A stretch of 34,299 bases of DNA from DATAXV01 sp036272915 (GCA_036272915.1 DATAXV010000225.1:1-34299); one strand, 5' to 3'. Counted from the first letter of the stretch, positions 25,113 to 33,196 are shown. Notes: generated from the sequence alone by a model not told the origin. Numbers and translations: made by a program.

Positions 25113-25201
25113 GGCTCCAGTCCTCCTATGTCAGAGTACCGTACGACCTCAGGCCTCTCTTCCATCCGCGACCTGGGCCCTCGCGCCCAGCGTTCTGGGA
25201 G

Positions 25202-27070
25202 GTGGATGCACAATGGGACGCCTCATGCAAGCAGCCAGGCTCGGGGAGTGATGAGGACTTGACGGAACCAAACCGGCGGCCGGGAGCCCAGACCAAGCAG
25301 CCGCTCCGGGTCGCGCTGGGACGCGCCACCTGGCGGGCGCTTCTCGCCTACGTCCGCCCGCACTGGGGCACCATCGTCGTCGGCGGCGCGCTGGGCCTGA
25401 TCGGCAGCGCCGCCGGGCTCGCTCAGCCCCTGGCGGCGAAGACCCTGGTCCAGCAGCTCGGGGAGCGGCACCCCATCGTCGGCGCCCTGGTCCTGCTCAC
25501 CGTCCTGGTCCTGGTCGGCGCCGGCATCAGCGCCGTCGGCAACTACCTGCTGCAGAGGACGGCGGAGACGGTGGTGCTCGACGCCCGCCGCCACCTGATC
25601 CGCCACCTGATCCGCCTCCGCATCCCCGAGGTCGAGCGCAACGAGCCCGGCGATCTCATGTCGAGGGTGACCTCGGACACCACCCTGCTGCGCGAGGTCA
25701 CCACCCAGTCCGTGGTCTCCTCGATCACCGGCGCGCTGACGCTGATCGCGATCGTGGTCCTGATGGGGATCATGGACCCGCTCCTGCTCGCCGTCACCGC
25801 CGCCGTCATCGTGCTGGTCGGCCTCATCGTCGGTTTGGTCATGCCCCGCATCGCCAAGGCGACGCGCAGAGCCCAGGAGGCGGTCGGCGAGATCGGCGCG
25901 ACCCTGGAACGAATGCTCGGCGCCTTCCGCACGGTCAAGGCCTCGGGCGCCGAGGCCAGGGAGCGGGCGGTCGTCGAGGACGCCGCGGAGCGCTCCTGGC
26001 AGGCGGGCCTGAGCGCGGCCAAGTGGCAGTCGCTCGTCGGCATCGCCGCCGGGCTGGCGATCCAGATCTCCTTCCTCGCCGTCCTCGGCGTCGGCGGCGC
26101 CCAGGTCGCCAAGGGCGACATCGGCGTCGCCACCCTGGTCGCCTTCCTCCTCTACCTCTTCTACCTGATGGGCCCGATCGGCCAGCTGGTCCGGGCCGTG
26201 AGCCAGCTCCAGGTCGGCGCCGCTGCGATGGCCAGGATCGCCGACATCGACCAGCTCGAGGTCGAGCCGGAGTCGCCCGCCGCCACCGGCGGGACGAGTC
26301 CGGCGACGGTGCGCTTCGATGGGGTCCGCTTCCGCTACCGGGAGGAGCTCCCCGAGGTCCATCACGGCGTCACCTTCGACGTGCCCGCCGGCGGGATGAC
26401 CGCCTTCGTCGGCCCCTCCGGGGCGGGCAAGTCGACCGTCTTCGCCCTCATCGAGCGGTTCTACGAGGCCACCGGGGGTCGCGTCCTGATCGACGGCCGC
26501 GACGTCCTCGACTGGCCGCTGGGCGAGCTCCGGGCCTCGATCGGCTACGTCGAGCAGGACGCTCCGGTCCTCTCCGGCTCGCTGCGTGACAACCTCCGGT
26601 TCGCCGCTCCCGACGTGACCGATGAGGACATCCGCCGCGTTCTCGCGCAGACCCGCCTCGACGGGCTCGTCGAGCGCCTTCCCGAGGGCCTGGACACGGT
26701 CGTCGGCCACCGCGGCAGCAAGCTCTCCGGCGGCGAGCGCCAGCGGGTGGCGATCGCCCGGGCGCTGCTTCGCCGGCCGAGGCTGCTGCTCCTCGACGAG
26801 GTCACCTCGCAGCTGGACGCCCTCAACGAGATGGCCCTGCGCGAGGTGGTGGCCGAGGCGGCGCGGTCGACCACGGTGCTCGTCGTCGCCCACCGGCTCT
26901 CGACCGTGACCCGCGCCGACCGGATCGTGGTCATGGACGCGGGCGAGGTCAGGGCCGTCGGTACCCATGCCGAACTGGTCCGCGGCGACGACCTCTACCG
27001 CGAGCTGGCGACGACCCAGTTCCTGGCCATGGAGGGCGCCCAGGCCGTCGCCGGCCAGGCCAAGCCGTAG
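25202..27070 (+). CDS. ABC exporter, fused permease and ATPase (MsbA/MDR type)
   Basis: A 622-residue half-transporter: six-helix exporter membrane domain (about residues 40-330) and a C-terminal nucleotide-binding domain. Walker A is GPSGAGKST (from about residue 404), the Q-loop is in YVEQDAPVLSGSL, the signature is LSGGERQRVAIARALL (from about 508), Walker B LLLLDEV (528-534) and the H-loop VVAHRLST. Walker B continues DEVTSQLD where most relatives have DEATSALD; the catalytic Glu is kept, so it should be active, probably as a homodimer. The start is uncertain: GTG 25202, or TTG 25259, which begins LTEPNRRPG and follows GGGGAG by ten bases. It diverges from xdhC. Cargo unknown; drug or lipid export is usual. 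Confidence 0.93.
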   Translation: MDAQWDASCKQPGSGSDEDLTEPNRRPGAQTKQPLRVALGRATWRALLAYVRPHWGTIVVGGALGLIGSAAGLAQPLAAKTLVQQLGERHPIVGALVLLTVLVLVGAGISAVGNYLLQRTAETVVLDARRHLIRHLIRLRIPEVERNEPGDLMSRVTSDTTLLREVTTQSVVSSITGALTLIAIVVLMGIMDPLLLAVTAAVIVLVGLIVGLVMPRIAKATRRAQEAVGEIGATLERMLGAFRTVKASGAEARERAVVEDAAERSWQAGLSAAKWQSLVGIAAGLAIQISFLAVLGVGGAQVAKGDIGVATLVAFLLYLFYLMGPIGQLVRAVSQLQVGAAAMARIADIDQLEVEPESPAATGGTSPATVRFDGVRFRYREELPEVHHGVTFDVPAGGMTAFVGPSGAGKSTVFALIERFYEATGGRVLIDGRDVLDWPLGELRASIGYVEQDAPVLSGSLRDNLRFAAPDVTDEDIRRVLAQTRLDGLVERLPEGLDTVVGHRGSKLSGGERQRVAIARALLRRPRLLLLDEVTSQLDALNEMALREVVAEAARSTTVLVVAHRLSTVTRADRIVVMDAGEVRAVGTHAELVRGDDLYRELATTQFLAMEGAQAVAGQAKP

Positions 27071-27078
27071 ATCCGGCC

Positions 27079-27099
27079 GCCGTCGAAAGAGAGGACGGC
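27079..27099. terminator. Short hairpin after the ABC exporter
   Basis: GCCGTC (27079-27084) and GACGGC (27094-27099) form a six-pair stem with a nine-base loop, just after the exporter stop and before the convergent carbonic anhydrase gene. No T-run. Confidence 0.35.
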
Positions 27100-27194
27100 G
27101 AGCGGCGCGGCGCCGGTCGGCACGACCGCCGCCGCGTCACCTCTCCGCGACGGACGCCACCGCCAATGGCCGTACGCCTCCCCGGCCGGCAGCG

Positions 27195-27683
27195 TCACCC
27201 CACCTCGTGGAGCGCGCCGGTGTGGACGTCGTAGACGAAGCCGCGGACGTTCTTGTGAGGGACGAAGGGACTCGCCTCGATCCTGGCGATCGACTGGCGG
27301 ACGTCTCCCTCGAGGTCGCCGAAGGCCTCCAGGGCGAAGGAGAGCCGGAGGCCGGTGTCCGCCTCGATCGAGCTCTTCACGTCGTCGTCCCGGAAGGTGA
27401 GCATGCCGCAGTCGGTGTGGTGGATGAGGACGATCTCCTCCGTGCCCAGCAGCCGCTGGGAGATCACCAGCGAGCGGATCGCGTCCTCGCTGACGACCCC
27501 TCCGGCGTTGCGGATGATGTGGGCGTCGCCCTCCTCGAGACCGAGGATCTTGTGCACGTCGAGCCGGGCGTCCATGCAGGCGATCACCGCCATCCGCTTG
27601 GCCGGAGGGATGGGCAGATCACCCTTGCTGAAGCTGCTCGCGTACCGGCTGTTGTTCTCCAGCGCCTCGTCCGTGGAACTCAT
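27195..27683 (-). CDS. Beta-class carbonic anhydrase
   Basis: A 162-residue beta-carbonic anhydrase, which interconverts CO2 and bicarbonate. Zinc ligands are Cys36 (in CMDARLD, with the catalytic Asp38-Arg40 dyad), His89 and Cys92 (in IHHTDCGM). The segment HIIRNAGGVVSEDAIRSL is also characteristic. Its short length fits the compact actinobacterial beta class (Rv1284-like). ATG 27683 follows AAGGAGGGG by a few bases. It appears to be a single gene, convergent with the ABC exporter. A GTG overlapping its stop (27198-27196) opens a 67-codon frame that runs into the exporter gene; I do not call it. Confidence 0.95.
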   Translation of the reverse strand: MSSTDEALENNSRYASSFSKGDLPIPPAKRMAVIACMDARLDVHKILGLEEGDAHIIRNAGGVVSEDAIRSLVISQRLLGTEEIVLIHHTDCGMLTFRDDDVKSSIEADTGLRLSFALEAFGDLEGDVRQSIARIEASPFVPHKNVRGFVYDVHTGALHEVG

Positions 27684-27841
27684 GACCCCTCCTTCCTGGG
27701 GCGCGGACAGACCGCCACCGATGGCCGCGGGGAAGCGCGAAGGCTACCGGACGCGGGTCCGGCCCAACCAAGCCGAACACATCGAGCCATCCCGCTCCTG
27801 TCATCGATACCGAGGACAGGCGACGCCGTTGGGCTATGCCC

Positions 27842-28375
27842 TCAGGCGAGGTTGTCGACGGACAGGTGGAGGATCCCGGCGAGGGCGCTTCGGAAGGCGG
27901 GCTCGAGGGCGGCGGCCCTGCTTCCGATCACCATGGTCGAGCGTGAGCCGGCCGCGGTCCGCATCGCCAGCGAACCGCAGCCGGTGGCGGCATAGGTGGC
28001 GGTGGCGGGGGACGAGCGGGCCGACCGGAACCGGATCTTGTAGACGACGCCGAAGTCGGCCGGGCAGGAGACGGCCTTGGGGTGGGCCTCGACCTCGACC
28101 AGCCGGCAGGCCGCGCGATAGAGGCGGCGGGAGGCGGTGGCATCGCGGCTGCTGGCCGAGAGCGCGGCGATGCCACCAGGCGGCCCGAGGGCGCTGTGGG
28201 GCCGGGTGATGCTGACGCCGGTGACCGCCGAGGCGGGTCCGCAGCCGGACCAGGCACCGCCCTGGCCGGGCGAGGCGCCGTCGGCCGGGCCGGGCATCGC
28301 GCAACCGGCCGCCAGCAGGAGCAGCACCAGCGCGGCGACGATGGCCGCCGCCCGAGATCCGAACCTCGCTCGCAC
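27842..28375 (-). CDS. Probable secreted lipoprotein of unknown function
   Basis: Starting at GTG 28375 the protein is 177 residues: a basic n-region (VRARFGSRAAA), a hydrophobic core IVAALVLLLLA and a lipobox LAAGC, followed by a Pro/Gly/Ala-rich linker and a roughly 140-residue domain with Cys pairs (WSGCGPAS, AACRLVEVEA, VSCPADFGVVYKIRF, ATGCGSL). An ATG at 28444 in the same frame would put 23 polar residues before the signal, which is less likely. The domain is not one I recognise. Pairs of cysteines and the RPHSALGPPGGIAAL stretch suggest a small disulfide-bonded cell-surface protein. No operon partner is evident. Confidence 0.65.
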   Translation of the reverse strand: MRARFGSRAAAIVAALVLLLLAAGCAMPGPADGASPGQGGAWSGCGPASAVTGVSITRPHSALGPPGGIAALSASSRDATASRRLYRAACRLVEVEAHPKAVSCPADFGVVYKIRFRSARSSPATATYAATGCGSLAMRTAAGSRSTMVIGSRAAALEPAFRSALAGILHLSVDNLA

Positions 28376-28509
28376 ACGGCGATCATAGGCACGGCCAGGG
28401 CGCGATCCGGCGTTCTTGCCGCCGTCGGGCGATCCGGTCATCATCGACGCAGCGTGAGGATCTCTCGCTCGGGCATGCGCTCGCGCCGCACACGGCGACG
28501 CGCCGGCCG

Positions 28510-28689
28510 GTGAGCACCTGGCTCGAGATCGGGCTCCTGGCGCTGCTGGCGGGGGTCGCCGCCCTCCGCTGCCGGCCCTGGGCGTCGCTCCTCCTGCAGC
28601 TGGAGGGCGTCGTCGTCGTCGTCACCAAGCTCCTCGCCAGCCACGCCCTCCACTCCCGCGACGCAAGGGATCCCGGCCGAAACGGGTAA
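28510..28689 (+). CDS. Possible 59-residue membrane protein
   Basis: A GTG start opens a short frame with two hydrophobic stretches (WLEIGLLALLAGVAAL and WASLLLQLEGVVVVVTKLL) and a polar tail. There is no clear ribosome site and no recognised family. It is noted because the composition is membrane-like and the region is otherwise empty; GC-rich DNA can produce such frames by chance. Confidence 0.25.
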   Translation: MSTWLEIGLLALLAGVAALRCRPWASLLLQLEGVVVVVTKLLASHALHSRDARDPGRNG

Positions 28690-28755
28690 GTTTTCGGCAA
28701 GAGGTGGCATAGTACGAGTGCCGCACTGGTATTACTTGGTCATGAACGCCGCCGT

Positions 28756-28769
28756 GCTGCGATCGCAGC
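28756..28769. promoter_or_regulatory. 14-bp perfect palindrome GCTGCGATCGCAGC
   Basis: A fully symmetric 14-mer in the 240-base gap before the cysteine dioxygenase-rhodanese gene (start 28930). It could be an operator or a restriction-type site; the rest of the gap shows only an AT-rich patch near 28690-28740 (for example TATTAC at 28729). Confidence 0.3.
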
Positions 28770-28929
28770 GGATCCGAGACCACGTCATCGAGCTCTGGAA
28801 GGCCAGCGCCTCCGCCTGTACCCGGACGTCGCGCCCGCGCTGATCGGGCGCCGAGGGGGCCCTTCCCTCCGGCCCTGTCCAGCAGACCCGTCCGAAATCG
28901 CTCGTCCGAGCACCAGTGGAGACCAAGCC

Positions 28930-29868
28930 ATGGCCACCAGCACTCTTCCCGCATCCTTCCTCCACCCGCTGATCCCGACCGATTCGGCCCTCGCCCGGGA
29001 TCTGGTTCTGCCCAGGGCGACCGGCCCCGCCGCCCTGGCCGCCCTGGCCGCCCGGATCGCCGACGAGGCCGGCCCCGCCCTGCGCTCGATCGCGCGCCAC
29101 GACCCCGAGCGCCGCTGGTACGCCAGGCTCGCGCTCTCGGCCGACGTGGAGGCCTGGCTGATCGGCTGGGCGCCGGGCCAGGGGACGCCCGCGCACGACC
29201 ACGGGGAGGCCTCCGGCGCTCTGCACGTGCTCGAGGGCACCCTTCGCGAGGAGCGGCGCTCGGGCCGGGGCCCGGTCGAGCGCGTCCTCCTCGGGGCCGG
29301 GCAGACCTCCGCCTTCGGCCCCGACCGGATCCATGCCGTCAGCAACGCCGGCGACGTCGTCGCGACCAGTGTCCACGTCTATTCGCCGCCACTGATGCCG
29401 ATGCGCCGGCTGCCGAGCATCGACGCGCTGCTGGAGCCGATCGGCGCGCCGCCCCCGGCCGAGGCGAACGGCATCGACCGCCTCCTCGACGAGGCCCGCG
29501 TCGACCTGCCCCGGGTCGGTCCCGAGGTGGCCGCGGAGGCCCGTGATCGGGGCGCCGTGCTGGTCGACATCCGTCCCGCCGGGGAGCGGGCGGCTGAGGG
29601 CGTGATCCCCGGAGCGGTCGCCATCGAGCGCAACGTCCTCGAGTGGAGGCTGGATCCCTCGAGCCCGGCGCGGCTTCCCTTCGCCTCCTACGACCTCGAC
29701 GTGATCGTGCTCTGCACCGAGGGCTACGCCTCGACCTTCGCCACCCTCGCCCTGCGCCGGCTGGGGGTCAGGGCCAGCGATCTCGACGGCGGCTTCCGGG
29801 CATGGCGCGCGGCCGGGCTTCCGGTCCACGTTCCCGACCAGCCGGAGCCGCTCGTCACCGGCGCGTAG
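28930..29868 (+). CDS. Cysteine dioxygenase-rhodanese fusion protein
   Basis: A 312-residue two-domain protein. Residues about 30-165 are a cupin of the cysteine dioxygenase family: the iron ligands are His89 and His91 (PAHDHGEASG) and His135 (DRIHAVSN), and the active-site tyrosine is Tyr151 in SVHVYSPPL. Cysteine dioxygenases oxidise a thiol such as cysteine or 3-mercaptopropionate to the sulfinate. Residues about 190-305 form a rhodanese domain with VLVDIRPAGERAAEGVIPGA in part, the catalytic Cys262 in VLCTEGYAS and a final LDGGFRAWRAAGLPV. Such enzymes transfer sulfane sulfur. The fusion may couple thiol oxidation to handling of persulfide sulfur; that is inference. ATG 28930 follows GGAG by eight bases. 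Single gene, followed by a hairpin. Confidence 0.93.
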   Translation: MATSTLPASFLHPLIPTDSALARDLVLPRATGPAALAALAARIADEAGPALRSIARHDPERRWYARLALSADVEAWLIGWAPGQGTPAHDHGEASGALHVLEGTLREERRSGRGPVERVLLGAGQTSAFGPDRIHAVSNAGDVVATSVHVYSPPLMPMRRLPSIDALLEPIGAPPPAEANGIDRLLDEARVDLPRVGPEVAAEARDRGAVLVDIRPAGERAAEGVIPGAVAIERNVLEWRLDPSSPARLPFASYDLDVIVLCTEGYASTFATLALRRLGVRASDLDGGFRAWRAAGLPVHVPDQPEPLVTGA

Positions 29869-29880
29869 CGGTCCAAGGGT

Positions 29881-29916
29881 GCCGGCCGGCCGCCCTCGAG
29901 GCGGACCGCCCGGCCG
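29881..29916 (+). terminator. GC-rich hairpin after the cysteine dioxygenase-rhodanese gene
   Basis: GCCGGCCGGCCGCC pairs in large part with GGCGGACCGCCCGGCC across a CTCGA loop, starting 12 bases past the stop. Strong structure with no T-run. Confidence 0.45.
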
Positions 29917-30297
29917 GGGCCGATGCACAGTGGCCAGCTCGACCGCGCGGGACCCAATCGACAGTGCGAGTTCCGGACATATACGTGTCTCCGGCATAGA
30001 AGCGAGCGGACCGGGCACTGACCCCTAGGGATCAATGAAGCGTCCACCGCCGGATTGTGAACCCGACCGGGATCACGTCACAGCAGCTCCGCAGAACATG
30101 CGGCCGAATCCCCATCGATTTCCCAGCAGCCAGGGCAGGAAATCATGTCAAGGAGCACTTTTCGTTGTGCCATTTCCCCAGTTAGGAGAGACAATTGTGT
30201 ATGCCTGGATCCCTTAGCGAACGGGATTGAAGGCGTCGGATCGCTCCTTCACCGAGGGCGCTGCAGGAAAACAGAGAGTGGAGCGGGGAAGCAGAAG
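29917..30297. other. Gene-poor interval before the small acidic protein
   Basis: 381 bases with no convincing gene. It is distinctly less GC-rich than the surroundings. It holds a near-perfect 16-bp dyad TGACCCCTAGGGATCA (30019-30034, one mismatched pair), an ACAATTGT palindrome near 30190 and a TTAGGAGAGACAATTGTGTATG stretch near 30181 that resembles a ribosome site and start. The short frame there has no family likeness. Probably regulatory DNA. Confidence 0.4.
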
Positions 30298-30561
30298 ATG
30301 AGGAATTACTTCGACGACGACGTTGACGATGAGGTCTTCGGGAAGGACACCCCCGGGCCCAGGACGCCCGTTCAGCAGTGGGTCGGCAGTGTCAGTGAGG
30401 CACAGTGGGCTTTGGTCGAGAGCCTCTACCGCCTCATCGACCTTTCACAGTCGCTGGACGAGCCGCGGCTCAAGGACGCCGTCCGCTGCCTGGTCGGTGC
30501 CGAGGGCAGGTTCCTGAGCCTCCTCGACGGCCTGTTGAGCCGCCCCCAGAGCAGCACCTGA
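30298..30561 (+). CDS. Small acidic protein, function unknown
   Basis: An 87-residue protein with a strikingly acidic start (MRNYFDDDVDDEVFGKD) and a helical remainder: VSEAQWALVESLYRLIDLSQ, then RLKDAVRCLVGAEGRFLSLLDGLL. It is preceded by GGGGAAGCAGAAG, a weak ribosome site, and followed by a clear hairpin (30583-30610). Codon use agrees with the neighbours in the second half. I recognise no family. The GTG/ATG choices upstream in the same frame would start in a region that does not look coding. A real small gene seems more likely than not. Confidence 0.5.
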   Translation: MRNYFDDDVDDEVFGKDTPGPRTPVQQWVGSVSEAQWALVESLYRLIDLSQSLDEPRLKDAVRCLVGAEGRFLSLLDGLLSRPQSST

Positions 30562-30582
30562 CGGCGGTTCCCCCGCCCCACA

Positions 30583-30610
30583 CCTCGTCCGGCGGCGCTG
30601 CCGGGCGAGG
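30583..30610 (+). terminator. Hairpin after the small acidic protein
   Basis: CCTCG-T-CCGGC (30583-30593) pairs with GCCGG-G-CGAGG (30600-30610), ten Watson-Crick pairs and one G-T pair, with a six-base loop. It separates the small gene from the marR promoter. Confidence 0.5.
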
Positions 30611-30684
30611 AGCCGCGGTCCGAAGGCTCTCCGGCGCCCCCCTTGGCGACTGCCCTGCCAGCCGACAAGCGCTCGGTTTCCCCC

Positions 30685-30711
30685 AATTGTTTCGGTAGAA
30701 TCGAACCAATT
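30685..30711 (+). promoter_or_regulatory. marR promoter with overlapping dyad operator
   Basis: The arms AATTGTTTCG (30685-30694) and CGAACCAATT (30702-30711) form an inverted repeat with nine of ten pairs matched around a seven-base centre GTAGAAT. The centre contains TAGAAT (30696-30701), a five-of-six match to a -10 box. With a start point about seven bases on, the transcript would have only about 8 bases before ATG 30715. AT-rich arms and this position are typical of MarR self-repression. Confidence 0.65.
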
Positions 30712-30714
30712 TCC

Positions 30715-31200
30715 ATGAGCCAGCCGCTCCCGGCACAGGCGCTCGAGCTCTGCACCGGCCTGGTCCGCGCCCTTCACGAGCACGGCGACGAGGCCTGGCA
30801 CCACGTCGACCTGACGCTTCCCCAACTCCGCTGCCTCTTTGTCATCGCGCGCCACGAGCCGCTGCCGATGGGCGGGGTCGCCCGCGCCCTCGGCGTCCAG
30901 CTCTCGACGACGAGCTCACTGGTCGACCGGCTGGTCGAGGCGGGGCTGGTCCAGCGCCGCGAGGACCCCCGCGACCGCCGCCGCACGCTGGCCTCGACCA
31001 CGGCGGCGGGGGCGGCGCTCGTTCGCCGCCTGCGTCAGGGCTCGCTGGAGACCCTGCAGGGCTGGCTGGACGCGATGTCCGCCGAGGACCTCGGGGCGCT
31101 GGTGCAGGGCCTGGAGGCCCTCGCCCGGGCGGGCGGGGTGCGCCGCGGCGGCGGCGAGGCGGGGAAGCTCTCCGAGCCTCGGGCCGGGGCTCTGCCATGA
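30715..31200 (+). CDS. MarR-family transcriptional regulator
   Basis: A 161-residue winged-helix regulator of the MarR family. The DNA-binding part reads LTLPQLRCLFVIARHEPLPM, then VARALGVQLSTTSSLVDRL (recognition helix) and VEAGLVQRREDPRDRRRTLA, the wing with the signature DxRxxR. ATG 30715 is chosen because it follows the promoter dyad directly; an upstream in-frame start at 30643 would lie before the -10 box. Its last four bases ATGA overlap the start of the MFS exporter, so the pair forms one operon. MarR proteins of this type usually repress themselves and the adjacent pump until a small aromatic or drug-like ligand binds. Confidence 0.93.
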   Translation: MSQPLPAQALELCTGLVRALHEHGDEAWHHVDLTLPQLRCLFVIARHEPLPMGGVARALGVQLSTTSSLVDRLVEAGLVQRREDPRDRRRTLASTTAAGAALVRRLRQGSLETLQGWLDAMSAEDLGALVQGLEALARAGGVRRGGGEAGKLSEPRAGALP

Positions 31201-33086
31201 GCTCGCCGCCCCGCACCAGCCCGGTCCCCGCCGCCCCCCGCGCGCCGGTCCCGACCGCGCCTCGAGCCGCCCCCGCCGGTGACAACTACAAGTGGATCGC
31301 GGCCGGCGTGGTGATGATCGGCATGGTCATGTCGATCCTCGACGCGACCGTCGTCAACGTCGCCCTGAACACCCTTCAGAACGACTTCCGAGTCTCGATC
31401 TCGAACATCCAGTGGGTGGTGACCGGGTACTCGCTCGGTCTGGCCGCCGTGATCCCGATGAGCGGCTGGCTGGCCGACCGCTTCAGCGCCAAGCGCGTGT
31501 TCATCGCCAGCCAGATCGGCTTCACCGTCGCCTCCGCGGTGTGTGGCCTCTCGACCTCGGCCGACATGCTGATCGCGATCCGCGTCATCCAGGGCCTGGC
31601 CGGCGGCCTGCTCATGCCGGTGGGGATGGCGACGCTGATGAGCAACAGCCGCCCGGAGGAGCGCGGCCGGATGATGGCGGTGCTGGGCATCCCGACCATG
31701 ATCGCCCCCATCCTCGGGCCGACCCTCGGCGGCTGGCTGATCCAGTCGGTGAGCTGGCGCCTGATCTTCTACATCAACGTGCCGATCGGCATCGCCGGCT
31801 CCATTCTCAGCATCCTTCTCCTCCGCGCCGTGCGGGGCCGGACGGACATGCGCAGATTGGACTGGGTCGGTGTGCTCCTCGCCTCGCCCGCCGTGGTCGG
31901 CGTCGTCTACGGCCTGGCCCAGCCCTCCTCCCATGGATGGGGATCGGTGCAGACGCTCCTGCCGCTGATCGGGGGCCTGGCCCTGCTCGTCGTCTTCTGC
32001 CTCTACGAGCTCCGCCAGCCGTTCCCCCTGATCGAGATCCGGGTCTTCAAGGACGCCGCCTTCAGCGCCGCCATGGGCATGAGCCTGCTCATCGTCGTCG
32101 CCCTCTTCGGCGCCGTCCTGCTCATGCCCCTCTTCCTCCAGCAGGTGCAGGGTTACGGCGCCCAGCGAGCGGGCCTGATCGTCAGCGCCCAGGGCCTCGG
32201 CGCTCTCCTCGTCATGCCTCTGGCGGGGATGCTGACCGACCGGATCGGCGCCCAGAGGGTGGTGCCGTTCGGTCTCGCCATCCTCACCGGGGCGACGATC
32301 TGGATGACGACCATCGCCCCCGACACCTCGCAGTTGACGATCATGCTCATGCTCGGCGCCCGAGGACTGGGCATGGGCTTCTGCATGATGCCCACCTTCG
32401 CCGCCGCCTACGTGACCATGCGACCGGAGATGATCCCGCGGGCGACGGCGGTGAGCAACACCGTGCAGCGGGCGGGCGGCGCGCTCGGCGTGGCCGTGGT
32501 CACGACCATCCTCAGCTCGCGGATCCTCTCCCACCTGCCACCCCTGCCGTCCGGCTTCTCGCTCACCGACGGGTCCTCCAGCCTGGCCGGCGCCCACCTC
32601 CCCAACGCCGTCAAGACGGTGCTCCTCCAGCAGGTGGCCAAGGGCTACGACGACACCTTCTGGATCGCGGCCGGCATCACCGTCCTCGCCTTCCCCCTCG
32701 CCCTCCTCCTACGCCGGGCGCAGCGCCCCGAGGTGGTCAGGGCCTACGGCATGCGGCAGCTCCGCGAGGCGCTGCTCCTCGGCGTCGCCGCCCACTGGGT
32801 GGACGGACAGAAGTCCAACGGGAACGGATCCGGGAACGGGGCCCTGGCCGCGCCCGGGCTCTCCCGGCAGTCGCTGGCCAGGGCCGGGCTGTCGCGGCTG
32901 CAGACGGCCACGACCGTCCTCAAGCTGGGCACCACCGCCGCCGGGCTCCTGCCCCAGCAGCCGATCTCGGACCGGCACAAGGCGCTGGTCGCCGTGGTCA
33001 CGGTCCTCGCCCTGGCGGTGATGGTGGTCCTCGTCCTGCACGGCGTCCAGAAGCCGGCCGTGCCCGCGATCGCGCTGCACCGCTGA
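31197..33086 (+). CDS. MFS drug exporter, DHA2 family (EmrB/QacA type)
   Basis: A 629-residue, 14-helix proton-driven exporter. It has the family motifs SILDATVVNVAL in helix 1 (motif D1), a motif A variant in SGWLADRFSAKRVFIASQ, a motif B region IRVIQGLAGGLLMPVG and the antiporter motif C in GIPTMIAPILGPTLGGWL. An N-terminal tail of about 28 Pro/Ala-rich residues and an unusually long C-terminal extension of over 100 residues follow the fourteenth helix; the extension carries a NGNGSGNG linker and one further hydrophobic helix (ALVAVVTVLALAVMVVLVLHG). Start ATG 31197 overlaps the MarR stop. The MarR protein is the likely regulator. Cargo is probably a hydrophobic drug or metabolite. Confidence 0.94.
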   Translation: MSSPPRTSPVPAAPRAPVPTAPRAAPAGDNYKWIAAGVVMIGMVMSILDATVVNVALNTLQNDFRVSISNIQWVVTGYSLGLAAVIPMSGWLADRFSAKRVFIASQIGFTVASAVCGLSTSADMLIAIRVIQGLAGGLLMPVGMATLMSNSRPEERGRMMAVLGIPTMIAPILGPTLGGWLIQSVSWRLIFYINVPIGIAGSILSILLLRAVRGRTDMRRLDWVGVLLASPAVVGVVYGLAQPSSHGWGSVQTLLPLIGGLALLVVFCLYELRQPFPLIEIRVFKDAAFSAAMGMSLLIVVALFGAVLLMPLFLQQVQGYGAQRAGLIVSAQGLGALLVMPLAGMLTDRIGAQRVVPFGLAILTGATIWMTTIAPDTSQLTIMLMLGARGLGMGFCMMPTFAAAYVTMRPEMIPRATAVSNTVQRAGGALGVAVVTTILSSRILSHLPPLPSGFSLTDGSSSLAGAHLPNAVKTVLLQQVAKGYDDTFWIAAGITVLAFPLALLLRRAQRPEVVRAYGMRQLREALLLGVAAHWVDGQKSNGNGSGNGALAAPGLSRQSLARAGLSRLQTATTVLKLGTTAAGLLPQQPISDRHKALVAVVTVLALAVMVVLVLHGVQKPAVPAIALHR

Positions 33087-33097
33087 GGCCCGGCCCG

Positions 33098-33119
33098 GGC
33101 GCCGGAGCCGTCCGGCGCC
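33098..33119 (+). terminator. Perfect hairpin after the MFS gene
   Basis: GGCGCCGGA (33098-33106) and TCCGGCGCC (33111-33119) form nine pairs with a four-base GCCG loop, followed by GTCGTCT. It lies 12 bases past the exporter stop. Confidence 0.55.
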
Positions 33120-33196
33120 GTCGTCTACGATCAGATGAGGCGCCCACGCACGGGCGTGTTCATGCCGACGGCGGATCCGGCTCAAAGGAGGGCGAC

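Noticed and set aside
26995..27198. 67-codon minus-strand frame overlapping the carbonic anhydrase stop by GTGA
   Set aside because: It runs antisense into the end of the ABC exporter and has no recognisable family. The overlap may be chance.
30059..30090. CRP-like TGTGA ... TCACG site
   Set aside because: The half-sites are 12 bases apart instead of six, so the spacing does not fit.
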